Shown here: positions 7,726 to 17,812 of the stretch, one piece after another
How the letters are laid out: each line of letters opens with the position of its first letter
How positions within the stretch are numbered: position 1 is the first letter of the stretch
Origin: Nonomuraea wenchangensis
Lineage (GTDB): Bacteria > Actinomycetota > Actinomycetes > Streptosporangiales > Streptosporangiaceae
Direction of reading: 5' to 3'
DNA: 64,000 nt
Assembly (NCBI RefSeq): GCF_900111685.1
Contig: NZ_FOHX01000007.1
Coordinates: 49,986 to 113,985, forward strand
Program-made: the position numbers and the translations under genes
The notes under the pieces: generated by a model
Seen by the model: the letters and a program-made list of their open reading frames with translations, nothing else
Told to the model about the DNA's origin: nothing
The model's database searches: none

Positions 7726-9333
7726 TCACCTGTCGTCCGCCTCGTTCGTGCCGGTCCTCGCGGCGGTGATCGGCAGGGTCGCCGCCACCTCGAAGCCGCC
7801 ACTCGGCGTCGGGCCCGCCGCCAGCGTGCCGTTCAGCAGCGACGCTCGCTCCCGCATGCCCACCAGCCCTTGACCGGCCCCTGGCGGCCCGCCGTCGCCA
7901 GTGCCCCGGCTGTTGGCCACGCGGAGCCGTAGCTCGTCACCCTCGCGAACCAGCTCCACGCCCACGGCCGCTCCGGGCGCGTGCCGCATGGCGTTGCTCA
8001 GCGACTCCTGCACGATCCGGTACGCCGACAGCTCCACGGCCGGCCCCAGTCCGTCCAGCGACCCGGACCGCTTGACCAGCACCGCCAGCCCTGCGGAGCG
8101 GGCGTTGGCCACCAGCTCGTCCACCCGGTCGAGGCCCGGCTGCGGCGTCGTCTCGGTGCGGCCGTCCTGGTCGCGCAGCACCCCCAGCACCTGCCGCAGC
8201 TCCGCGATGGCCTCGAGCGACAGGTTGCGGATCTCCGCCAGGCCCGCCTCCAGCTGCACCGGGTCACCGGCCGCCCTGATCGGCACCGCCTCGGCCTGGA
8301 TCGCGATCACCGACATGTGGTGGGCGACCACGTCGTGCAGCTCGCGGGCGATGCGGGCGCGCTCCTCCAGCACCGCCTGCGCGTCCTCCGCGAGCCGGCT
8401 GCGCCGCTCCTCCTCGGCCAGCCGGGACGTCGCGGTGCGCCGCACCCGTACGTTGTAGCCGAACAGCACGATCACGGCCGCCACGACCGTGACGATGGCC
8501 ATCGAGTTGGGGTGCACGATCCACGCGGTCAGGACGGTGAGGACCCACACGGCCAGGGTGATCCGGCGGTCGCAGCGCACGGCGACGGAGTAGAGCACCA
8601 GCAGATACGACAGCACGGTGGTCGCCGGGTAGGGCGGTTCGCTGCCATGCAGGCTCGTCCACAGGGAGATCGGCAGCAGCACGAAGGCCGTACGCCAGGC
8701 CGCGAGCGGCCACCGGTCGCGCAGCGCCACCGGCAGCGAGGCCGCGACGCCGCAGAGCAACGCGAACGTCTCCGGGAGCGGCACCCACATCCGGCCGCTC
8801 GCGGCGGCCTGCATCGTCCAGTCCCTCGCCATGTTCTGGGTCGTGAGGAAGAGGATGACGGCCATCAGGAGCTCGGCCGTCCGGACCAGGCTGAGCCGTT
8901 CGGCCGGGATCAGCACCCGGAGCCCGCGTGGCACGGGGATCGACAGGCGGCGCGATCGGGGCGGGGGGTCGGCGTCGCCACGGAACAGGGCGAGCGCGAA
9001 CGGCTGCAGGGCCACCGCCCCCAGCTCACGCCACCGCCACGGCCCCGCCCGCCGCCCCGCCCGAGCTCCGCCGCCCGCCGTCTGGGGGTGGTGGGCGGCA
9101 GCCTGAGGGGTGTGGGTGGCGTGGGCGGCAGCCTGGGGGTCGCCGGTGGCGTGGGTCGCCGCCCGAGGGTCGTGGTTGGCGGCGGACGCAGGTCCGGGTG
9201 CAGGGGCTCCGTCGGCGGGCTCGTGGTGGTCAGGTTCCTCGGGCGGGGGCTCGTGGTCGCCACGGTCCCCAGGCGTGGGTGTGCGGCTGCTGAAGTTCTC
9301 TCCTGTCGGCGTGGGGTCACCGGCTTCGTCCAT
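7726..9333 (-). CDS. Sensor histidine kinase, NarL-type (HisKA_3)
   Basis: Partner kinase of the downstream NarL-type regulator. It has a disordered Pro/His/Ala-rich N-terminus, then four to six membrane helices (for example AELLMAVILFLTTQ and IVTVVAAVIVLFGY), a coiled segment, the dimerisation/phosphorylation motif ARELHDVVAHHMS and a C-terminal ATPase domain (YRIVQESLSNAMRHA; GLVGMRERASLLNG). The start is uncertain: the frame continues to a TTG at 9498, and I chose ATG at 9333, giving 535 residues. Three in-frame 30-bp repeats encode a 10-residue repeat in the N-terminal tail. The ligand is unknown; similar actinobacterial kinases often sense membrane or envelope stress. Confidence 0.9.
   Translation of the reverse strand: MDEAGDPTPTGENFSSRTPTPGDRGDHEPPPEEPDHHEPADGAPAPGPASAANHDPRAATHATGDPQAAAHATHTPQAAAHHPQTAGGGARAGRRAGPWRWRELGAVALQPFALALFRGDADPPPRSRRLSIPVPRGLRVLIPAERLSLVRTAELLMAVILFLTTQNMARDWTMQAAASGRMWVPLPETFALLCGVAASLPVALRDRWPLAAWRTAFVLLPISLWTSLHGSEPPYPATTVLSYLLVLYSVAVRCDRRITLAVWVLTVLTAWIVHPNSMAIVTVVAAVIVLFGYNVRVRRTATSRLAEEERRSRLAEDAQAVLEERARIARELHDVVAHHMSVIAIQAEAVPIRAAGDPVQLEAGLAEIRNLSLEAIAELRQVLGVLRDQDGRTETTPQPGLDRVDELVANARSAGLAVLVKRSGSLDGLGPAVELSAYRIVQESLSNAMRHAPGAAVGVELVREGDELRLRVANSRGTGDGGPPGAGQGLVGMRERASLLNGTLAAGPTPSGGFEVAATLPITAARTGTNEADDR
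9091..9180. repeat. Three exact-length 30-bp tandem repeats inside the kinase gene
   Basis: Units start at 9091, 9121 and 9151 and are all 30 bp. The first two begin with the same 15 bases and the third is more diverged. They keep the reading frame and encode a decapeptide of the form AxxxPxAAxH in the cytoplasmic N-terminal tail. Copy number probably varies between strains. Confidence 0.8.
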
Positions 9334-9577
9334 CCCGCGCGTGTCCGCCGCCCCCTGGTCGCCGTCGTGGGCCTCGTAGGTCCGTGCTGGTGGCGGCGGG
9401 GAGGAGGTGTGGGGGCGGCGGGAGCGGTGGATCACGTGGTCAAGGCTACGGACACCGCCGCCCGGCCCGCGTCCCCCCGAGGTCTGATCCTTCCTCAAAC
9501 CCAGGTACCGCTTACATAATTACGATCGCCCTGAGCGAACATCACCAACTAAGGGAACAACAGTCGGCTCCGATTGA

Positions 9578-9596
9578 TTGAGTCGGTATAACTCAA
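9578..9596. promoter_or_regulatory. HAIR element (HspR binding site) of lon
   Basis: TTGAGT-N7-ACTCAA matches the HspR-associated inverted repeat (CTTGAGT-N7-ACTCAAG) except for the outermost base pair. It lies 16 bp ahead of the lon start codon. In Streptomyces, HspR bound at HAIR represses dnaK, clpB and lon until heat or unfolded protein releases it, so lon here is very likely part of the HspR regulon. hspR itself is not in the window. Confidence 0.88.
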
Positions 9597-9611
9597 CCCT
9601 TTGGAGTTCGC

Positions 9612-11969
<2,358 letters not shown>

Positions 11970-11984
11970 CCCCGCCCCAGGCCA

Positions 11985-12017
11985 CGCCCGCCGTCCCTCG
12001 ACGAGGGACGGCGGGCG
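11985..12017. terminator. Hairpin terminator between lon and marR
   Basis: Perfect 16-bp arms (CGCCCGCCGTCCCTCG and its complement) around a single base. It lies 16 bp after the lon stop and 9 bp after the stop of the convergent marR gene. It has no T-run, as is common in high-GC actinomycetes, and should serve both directions. Confidence 0.85.
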
Positions 12018-12025
12018 TTCCGGTT

Positions 12026-12460
12026 TCAGCCGGCGCCGTGGGACTCGTCGGTGATCAGCAACGACTCCAGCTCGGCCAGCAGCGCGACGGCCCGCGCGGT
12101 GTCGGCGGGGTCGCGAAGGGCGGCCCCGACCACCTCGTCCACCGGGCTGGTCGCCCGACGGAACAGCGCGTGCACGGTCCGGTCGGCCACCCGCACCTGC
12201 GTACGCCGGCCGTCGGCCGGGTCCGGCCTGGTCTCCAGGACGCCGCGCTCGCGCATGCGCGCCACGGACGCCGACACATGGCTCTGCGCGAAGCCGGTGC
12301 GGGCCTGGATCTCGCGCACGGCGCTGTCCGGATGGCGGAGCACGTCCACGAAGACGGCCTCCTCGCCGGGGGTGAGCACCGGCCCGTCCGCCTCGTTCTC
12401 CGTGGCCTTGGCGAGCTCGACCAGCCGCCGTCCGAGTCTGCGCATCCTCGCGATGTTCAT
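12026..12460 (-). CDS. MarR family transcriptional regulator
   Basis: Winged-helix regulator of 144 residues. The recognition region is REIQARTGFAQSHVSASVAR and the wing follows as TRPDPADGRRTQVRV, the DxRxxxV-type signature of MarR proteins. It is divergent from metNIQ, so control of methionine uptake is possible but not shown. No Shine-Dalgarno precedes ATG 12460; TAATAT at 12466-12471 on the minus strand is at -10 distance for a leaderless transcript. Several short dyads in the adjacent 60 bp could be its operators, which would make it autoregulated. Confidence 0.85.
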   Translation of the reverse strand: MNIARMRRLGRRLVELAKATENEADGPVLTPGEEAVFVDVLRHPDSAVREIQARTGFAQSHVSASVARMRERGVLETRPDPADGRRTQVRVADRTVHALFRRATSPVDEVVGAALRDPADTARAVALLAELESLLITDESHGAG

Positions 12461-12837
12461 GGTCGGATATTACATCGCCACCGATGCATCTCTACCGATA
12501 TGATCGGCGTGACGTGAATCACGTGAGCGGTCCGGAATACGCGCTCCTCACCGGCCGTTCTCACGGGCGTGAACGAGGCATGCGCGAAGAACCAGGGCGC
12601 CCACGGCGCGGCCCTGTGTTGTCGCATGCGCATGGGACGAATGCCGGCCCGCTGACCCCGACCGACCGCCCGCCCGTTCTCCTTCCGAAGGTCCTCATGA
12701 TCGCCCCCGTGTTCGTGCTGCGCAGGCTGACGCATCTGCCGTTCCCTCCGGGCACCCGCTGACGCCGGCCGGTTCCTCCGCCCGTCGTCGTCCATCTCCG
12801 CGGCCCCGGCCGCCCTCAGTCGTGGGGTAGTTCTTCC
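12461..12837 (+). promoter_or_regulatory. marR/metN divergent region and long metNIQ leader
   Basis: A 377-bp stretch without a clear gene. Close to marR are three dyads in 42 bp: GATGCATC (12483-12490), CCGAT-atg-ATCGG (12495-12507) and ACGTGA-a-TCACGT (12512-12524). A 21-codon frame at 12697-12762 (starting MIAPVFVLRRL) has GAAGG at correct spacing and might be a leader peptide. I looked for the conserved blocks of SAM-I and SAM-IV riboswitches and did not find them. The leader is long enough for RNA control of metN, but no known class is recognised. Confidence 0.5.
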
Positions 12838-13791
12838 GTGATCCAGGCTTCCGGCCTGCGCAAGCAGTACGGCGACGTCGTCGCGCTCGACGGCGTCGAC
12901 CTCGACGTGCGCGAAGGCGAGATCTTCGGCGTGCTCGGCCAGAGCGGCGCGGGCAAGAGCACGCTGCTGCGCTGCGTCAACCTGCTCGAACGCCCCGACG
13001 CGGGCACCGTCACCGTCGCCGGCCAGAACCTGACCGCGCTGCGCGAGGCCGAGCTCAACCAGGCCCGCCGCCGCATCGGCATGATCCATCAGCACTTCGC
13101 GCTGCTGTCCTCGCGCACCGTCGCCGGCAACGTGGCGTTCCCGCTGGAGATCATGGGCGTGCCCAGGGCCGAGCGCGAGCGCCGCGTCGGCGAGCTGCTG
13201 GAGCTGGTCGGGCTGGAGGGCCGCGGCGGGCACCGCCCGTACCAGCTCTCCGGCGGGCAGAAGCAGCGCGTCGGCATCGCCCGCGCGCTCGCCGGCAACC
13301 CGGCGGTGCTGCTGTCGGACGAGGCCACCTCCGCGCTCGACCCGGCCACCACGCAGCAGATCCTCGCCCTGCTGAAGCGGCTCAACGCCGAGCTGGGCCT
13401 GACGATCCTGCTCATCACCCACGAGATGAACGTGGTCAAGAGCGTCTGCGACTCCGTCGCCATCATGACCGGCGGGCGCGTCGAGGAGTCCGGGACCATC
13501 GCCGACCTCGTCCGCACCCCCGGATCCCGCCTGACCAGGGAGATCTTCCCGCTGCCCGAGCCGGCGCCGGCCGGCTCCGTGACGCTGACGTTCGCCGGGC
13601 AGGCGGGCCGGCCGGTGGTGTCGGAGGTCGTGCGCAAGTTCGACGTGGACCTCAGCATCCTGGGCGGCTCGATCGAGGAGCTGGCCGGCGACTCGGTCGG
13701 GCGGCTGCGCGTCGCGCTGGAGGGCGCGGACGCCGGGGCGGCGCTCGCGTACCTGCGCGCGTCCGGGCTGATCGTGGAGGAGGCCGCGTGA
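12838..13791 (+). CDS. metN: Methionine ABC transporter ATPase MetN
   Basis: ATPase of the MetNIQ high-affinity methionine importer. It has Walker A GQSGAGKST, signature LSGGQKQRVGIARAL, Walker B next to the variant VLLSDEATSALD, and a C-terminal NIL/ACT-type domain (about residues 245-317) that in known MetN proteins binds methionine and shuts the pump down. The start is GTG at 12838. The stop overlaps the metI start as GTGA. Its three-gene order is the canonical one, and a divergent MarR gene precedes it. Confidence 0.95.
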   Translation: MIQASGLRKQYGDVVALDGVDLDVREGEIFGVLGQSGAGKSTLLRCVNLLERPDAGTVTVAGQNLTALREAELNQARRRIGMIHQHFALLSSRTVAGNVAFPLEIMGVPRAERERRVGELLELVGLEGRGGHRPYQLSGGQKQRVGIARALAGNPAVLLSDEATSALDPATTQQILALLKRLNAELGLTILLITHEMNVVKSVCDSVAIMTGGRVEESGTIADLVRTPGSRLTREIFPLPEPAPAGSVTLTFAGQAGRPVVSEVVRKFDVDLSILGGSIEELAGDSVGRLRVALEGADAGAALAYLRASGLIVEEAA

Positions 13792-14444
13792 CCTGGGAAG
13801 AGATGCTGCCGCTGCTGTGGCCGGCGACGGTGGAGACGGCCCAGATGGTGGGCTGGTCCACGCTGTTCACCGTGCTGTTCGGGCTGCCGATCGGCGTGGC
13901 GCTCGTCGTGCTCGACCGGGGCGGGCTGCGGCCGGCGCCCGCGCTCAGGGCGGTGCTCGGGTTCGTGGTCAACATCGGGCGGTCGCTGCCGTTCATCGTG
14001 CTGATGATCGCGATCATCCCGTTCACCCGGCTGGTCGTCGGCACCACCATCGGGACCGCCGCGTTCGTCGTGCCACTCACCGTCGGGGCGGTGCCGTTCT
14101 TCGCCCGGCTGGTGGAGACCGCGCTGCGCGAGGTCGGTACGGACGTCGTCCAGGCCGCCCAGGCCATGGGCGCGAGCCGGGCCACCGTCGTGCGCAAGGT
14201 CCTGCTGCCCGAGGCGCTGCCCGGCCTGGTCGCCGGGCTGACGGTGACCGTCGTCGCGCTCATCGGCTACTCCGCCATGGCCGGCACGCTCGGCGGCGGC
14301 GGGCTCGGCGACCTCGCCGTCCGCTACGGCTACCAGCGCTTCGAGACGCTGCTGATGATCGTCACCGTCGTGCTGCTCATCGTCATCGTGCAACTCCTGC
14401 AGAGCCTGGGCGACTGGGTCGCCCGGCGCCTATCGCACAAGTAA
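13788..14444 (+). CDS. metI: Methionine ABC transporter permease MetI
   Basis: Inner-membrane permease of 218 residues with five or so helices. The cytoplasmic EAA-type loop (VVQAAQAMGASRATVVRKVL, then LPEALPG) docks to MetN. The GTG start overlaps the metN stop by four bases, so translation is coupled. It pairs with the MetQ lipoprotein encoded 10 bp downstream. Confidence 0.95.
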   Translation: MTWEEMLPLLWPATVETAQMVGWSTLFTVLFGLPIGVALVVLDRGGLRPAPALRAVLGFVVNIGRSLPFIVLMIAIIPFTRLVVGTTIGTAAFVVPLTVGAVPFFARLVETALREVGTDVVQAAQAMGASRATVVRKVLLPEALPGLVAGLTVTVVALIGYSAMAGTLGGGGLGDLAVRYGYQRFETLLMIVTVVLLIVIVQLLQSLGDWVARRLSHK

Positions 14445-14454
14445 GGAAGAGATC

Positions 14455-15300
14455 ATGAATATCCGCCGTGTCCTGGGCGTCGTCGCCCTGTCGTTGTCGC
14501 TCGCCGCATGCGGTACGTCGCAGTCCGCGACGGACGCCGCGCCGGAGGCCGGCGGCAAGACCGCCGAGTCCGCCGACACCGTGCTCAAGGTGGGCGCGAC
14601 CCCCGTGCCGCACGCCGAGATCCTGAACTTCGTCAAGGACAACCTGGCCCCCGCCGCCGGGCTGAAGCTGGAGATCGTCGAGTTCACCGACTACGTGCAG
14701 CCGAACGTGCAGCTCGACGAGGGGCAGCTCGCCGCGAACTTCTTCCAGCACAAGCCGTACCTGGACGACTTCAACGCCTCCAAGGGCACCAAGCTCGCCT
14801 TCGCCACCCCCGTGCACCTGGAGCCGCTGGGCCTCTACTCCAAGAAGGTGACCGAGCTGTCCGCGCTGCCGAGCGGCGCCACCGTGGCCCTGCCCAACGA
14901 CGCCACCAACCTCGGCCGCGCGCTCAAGCTGCTCGCCGACAACGGCGTGGTCACGCTCAAGGACGGCGTCGGCACCGCGGCCACCGAGCGCGACGTCGCC
15001 GACAACCCCAAGAACCTGACGTTCAAGGCGCTGGAGGCGGCGCAGCTCCCGCGTTCGCTGGACGACGTGGACGCCGCCGTGATCAACGGCAACTACGCAC
15101 TCGAGGCCGGGCTCAAGCCCGCCTCGCAGGCGCTCGCGCTGGAGAAGACCGAGGGCAACCCGTACGTCAACGGCCTGGTCGTGCAGGCCGGCCACGAGAA
15201 GGACGCCGGCCTCGTCACCCTCGGCAAGCTGCTGCAGGACCCGAAGACCAAGGAGTTCATCCAGCAGAAGTACGAGGGCTCGGTCATCCCGGCCGAGTAG
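14455..15300 (+). CDS. metQ: Methionine-binding lipoprotein MetQ
   Basis: Extracytoplasmic substrate-binding lipoprotein of 281 residues in the NlpA family. The signal peptide ends in the lipobox LAAC (cysteine near residue 20), followed by a flexible linker. The binding fold begins with VLKVGATPVPHAEIL and carries NFFQHKPYLDDF, both typical of MetQ. ATG 14455 follows GGAAGAG. It delivers methionine, possibly also D-methionine or sulfoxide, to MetNI. Confidence 0.95.
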   Translation: MNIRRVLGVVALSLSLAACGTSQSATDAAPEAGGKTAESADTVLKVGATPVPHAEILNFVKDNLAPAAGLKLEIVEFTDYVQPNVQLDEGQLAANFFQHKPYLDDFNASKGTKLAFATPVHLEPLGLYSKKVTELSALPSGATVALPNDATNLGRALKLLADNGVVTLKDGVGTAATERDVADNPKNLTFKALEAAQLPRSLDDVDAAVINGNYALEAGLKPASQALALEKTEGNPYVNGLVVQAGHEKDAGLVTLGKLLQDPKTKEFIQQKYEGSVIPAE

Positions 15301-15388
15301 GTCCCCCCGGGGTTGACCGGGAAGGATGACGGGCGGGCGGCGTCCGCGTGCTGGCGCGCCCGCCCGCCCACCGAATATCGTTCTGGTC

Positions 15389-16924
15389 ATGCATCCGGGA
15401 GCCATCGCAGCAGTCACCCCCGACAAGCCCGCTGTGGTCATGGCGGGCTCCGGGCGGATCGTCACCTACCGCGAACTGGACGAGGAGTCGAACCGGCTGG
15501 CGCACCTGTTCCGCGCCGCCGGGCTACGGCCCGGCGACCACATCGCGTTCATGCTCACCAACCACCCGCTCTTCCTGTCCGTCGCCTGGGCGGCGCACCG
15601 GTCGGGCCTGTACTACACGCCCATCAGCTCCCGGCTGCAGACCGACGAGCTGGCGTACATCGTGGACAACTGCGGCGCGCGGGTCTTCATCTCCAGCGCG
15701 GACCTGGCCGACGTGGCCGCCTCGATCACCGACGCGACGCCCAAGGTCGAGCTGCGCCTGATGATCGACGGCGTCGCCGAGGGCTTCGGCTCGTACGAGG
15801 AGGCCGTCGCCGCGCAGCCGGTGACGCCGGTCGAGGACGAGTGCACCGGCGCCGACATGCTCTACTCCTCCGGCACCACCGGCCGCCCGAAGGGCGTCAA
15901 GGTGCCCGCCTCGCACGGCCCCCTGGAAGAGCCCGGGATGCTGCTCCAGCTCATCTCGGCGCTGTTCGCGCCCTCCGCCGACAGCGTCTACCTCTCGCCG
16001 GCGCCCCTCTACCACGCCGCCCCGCTGCGCTACTGCATGACGTTCCAGCGTCTCGGCGCGACGGTCGTGGTCATGGAACGCTTCGACCCCGAGCAGTACC
16101 TCGCGCTGGTGGAGCGCCACAAGGTCACGCACTCGCAGCTCGTGCCGACCATGTTCATCAAGATGCTGAAGCTGCCCGAGGAGACCTGGACCCGGTACGA
16201 CCTGTCCTCGCTCAAGTACGCCATCCACGCCGCCGCGCCCTGCCCCGTGCCCGTCAAGGAGCAGATGATGGACTGGTGGGGGCCGGTCATCCACGAGTAC
16301 TACGCGGGCACCGAGGGCAACGGCTTCCTCTACGTCGGCCCCGAGGACTGGCTCAAGCACAAGGGCACCGTCGGCCGCTCCCTGCTCGGCGTCGTGCATA
16401 TCTGCGACGAGGAGGGCGAGGACGTGCCCGCGGGCACGCACGGCACCATCTTCTTCGAGAACGGCGGCCGTTTCGAGTATCACGGCGACCCGGACAAGAC
16501 CCGCGCCGCGCAGGACCCGAAGGGCCGCGGCTGGACCACCCTGGGCGACATCGGCTACCTCGACGAGGACGGCTTCCTCTACCTCACCGACCGCCGCTCG
16601 TACATGATCATCTCCGGCGGTGTGAACATCTACCCGCAGGAGGCCGAGAACGTGCTGTCGGTGCACCCCAAGGTCGCCGACGTGGCCGTCTTCGGCGTGC
16701 CGGACGAGGAGATGGGCGAGCAGGTCAAGGCCGTGGTCGAGCCGGTCTCCATGGACGAGGCGGGGCCTGAGCTGGAGGCGGAGCTGATCGCGTACTGCCG
16801 CGAGCGCCTGGCCCACTACAAGTGCCCGAAGTCGATCGACTTCCGCCAGGAACTGCCCCGCCACCCCACGGGCAAGCTCTACAAGCGCCTGCTGCGCGAC
16901 GAGTACTGGCCCGCCCGCTCCTGA
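15389..16924 (+). CDS. Acyl-CoA synthetase (AMP-binding, FadD-like)
   Basis: Activates a carboxylic acid as acyl-AMP and then as the CoA thioester. The P-loop-like A3 motif is YSSGTTGRPKGVK, the ATP/acyl motif is YYAGTEGNG, the hinge motif is LTDRRSYMIISGG, and the catalytic lysine is in HPTGKLYKR. Start: the frame extends upstream, but ATG 15389 (MHPGAIAA) matches the family N-terminus and gives 511 residues. Chain-length preference cannot be read from the sequence. It stands alone, with no beta-oxidation genes nearby. Confidence 0.92.
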   Translation: MHPGAIAAVTPDKPAVVMAGSGRIVTYRELDEESNRLAHLFRAAGLRPGDHIAFMLTNHPLFLSVAWAAHRSGLYYTPISSRLQTDELAYIVDNCGARVFISSADLADVAASITDATPKVELRLMIDGVAEGFGSYEEAVAAQPVTPVEDECTGADMLYSSGTTGRPKGVKVPASHGPLEEPGMLLQLISALFAPSADSVYLSPAPLYHAAPLRYCMTFQRLGATVVVMERFDPEQYLALVERHKVTHSQLVPTMFIKMLKLPEETWTRYDLSSLKYAIHAAAPCPVPVKEQMMDWWGPVIHEYYAGTEGNGFLYVGPEDWLKHKGTVGRSLLGVVHICDEEGEDVPAGTHGTIFFENGGRFEYHGDPDKTRAAQDPKGRGWTTLGDIGYLDEDGFLYLTDRRSYMIISGGVNIYPQEAENVLSVHPKVADVAVFGVPDEEMGEQVKAVVEPVSMDEAGPELEAELIAYCRERLAHYKCPKSIDFRQELPRHPTGKLYKRLLRDEYWPARS

Positions 16925-16979
16925 ACCCCGTGCGGGGCGGCCCGTTCCCAGGGCCGCCCCGCCCTGCCATGATGGGATC

Positions 16980-17204
16980 ATGCCGGGACCACAGATCGAC
17001 CGCAGCAGGCTGAAGGTCACGAGCCGCGCCCAGATCGCCCGCTTACGCGACAAGCGCGCCCACGATCGCGAAGGGCGTGAGGTGCGGCGGTTGAGCCGCC
17101 TCTACCGGCAGTTGTGGATCTGGACGCTCTTCACCGGCTTCGCCCTCATCCTGCTGGTGGGCGTTCTGCGCGGGATCGGCGTCCTGCCACCGCTTACGCC
17201 CTAG
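16980..17204 (+). CDS. Small single-pass membrane protein, 74 aa
   Basis: Basic, helical N-terminal half (SRAQIARLRDKRAHDREGRE) followed by one clear membrane helix (LWIWTLFTGFALILLVGVLR) and a short tail. I do not recognise a family. The N-terminus is predicted cytoplasmic by the positive-inside rule. It starts 55 bp after the acyl-CoA synthetase stop on the same strand and could be cotranscribed with it. Confidence 0.65.
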   Translation: MPGPQIDRSRLKVTSRAQIARLRDKRAHDREGREVRRLSRLYRQLWIWTLFTGFALILLVGVLRGIGVLPPLTP

Positions 17205-17362
17205 CCTTCAGCGTTCACACCCGTCCCAGGATCTGCGGGCGAACGTCGACGCTCGGAAGGTGTCCCGCTCGCAGAGCGCGGGTAACAGCGTGATAGCCCT
17301 TGAGTAAGTTCATGATCAGGGCGGGCGGGGGAGACATCTCATCGTCGATGTCTGTGCATTTT

Positions 17363-17452
17363 CCAGCCCCTGGCTTCCGTCTCAACAAGAGACCGCAGCT
17401 GGGGAGCTGGTTGGTGCATAGGCGCCGTTCTCACCTCTGGGAGAACTGCGCC
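17363..17452 (+). other. Two consecutive RNA hairpins ahead of a 63-aa membrane peptide
   Basis: Hairpin 1 (17363-17410) pairs CCAGCCCCTGG... with ...CTGGGGAGCTGG over about 19 bp, with one bulged A at 17405, a few mismatches and an AACAA loop between GTCTC and GAGAC. Hairpin 2 (17421-17452) has 12-nt arms GGCGCCGTTCTC and GAGAACTGCGCC (one mismatch) around an 8-nt loop, and ends one base before the ATG at 17454. The likely ribosome site GGGAG (17439-17443) lies at the loop/stem junction of hairpin 2. This would allow translational control. The rest of the 249-bp gap upstream shows no gene. Confidence 0.6.
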
Positions 17453-17453
17453 T

Positions 17454-17645
17454 ATGTCCATGCTCACGACCGCCCTCACGACACTCCCGGTCTCTCTTGT
17501 CGTCCTGGTGCTGACACTCCGCTATGGGCCGGATGTGATCCTTCGCCTGCTCGCCGGCGTGGTCGCCGTGTTGGCGAAGGACAAGGAGCGCGGGAACCGG
17601 GCGTTGACGGTGCTGAAGTTGCTGCAGTCCCGTAAGCCTCGGTGA
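17454..17645 (+). CDS. Small hydrophobic protein, 63 aa
   Basis: A hydrophobic N-terminal two thirds (TLPVSLVVLVLTLRYGPDVI, then LRLLAGVVAVLA) is followed by a very basic tail ending KLLQSRKPR. This fits a small membrane or membrane-active peptide. GGGAG lies 10 bases before ATG 17454 and is partly sequestered in a hairpin. The family is not recognised. The size, hydrophobicity and occluded ribosome site resemble type I toxin genes, but no antisense RNA is shown, so this stays speculative. Confidence 0.55.
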   Translation: MSMLTTALTTLPVSLVVLVLTLRYGPDVILRLLAGVVAVLAKDKERGNRALTVLKLLQSRKPR

Positions 17646-17812
17646 GCCAAGTCCTCACCTGTTCGGCCCAGGTTGTCGCGGATCAGCGCCTTGCGCCCTG
17701 CGTGCGCCTCCAGCCGCGACCGGTCTTCTCATGGAGTTCTGATCACCGGCTTAACCAGGTCTTACGCGCGCCTTGGCACCCTTGAGTCAGAGAACCCTCG
17801 AGGAGATGACAG

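Noticed and set aside
7421..7802. Minus-strand frames in the repeat tract between kinase and regulator
   Set aside because: They translate to Arg/Gly/Ala repeats in more than one frame, as expected for simple-sequence DNA.
12525..12660. Possible SAM riboswitch before metNIQ
   Set aside because: The conserved GGCAACC and GGGGTGCC-type blocks of SAM-I/SAM-IV were not found; kept only as an unexplained leader.
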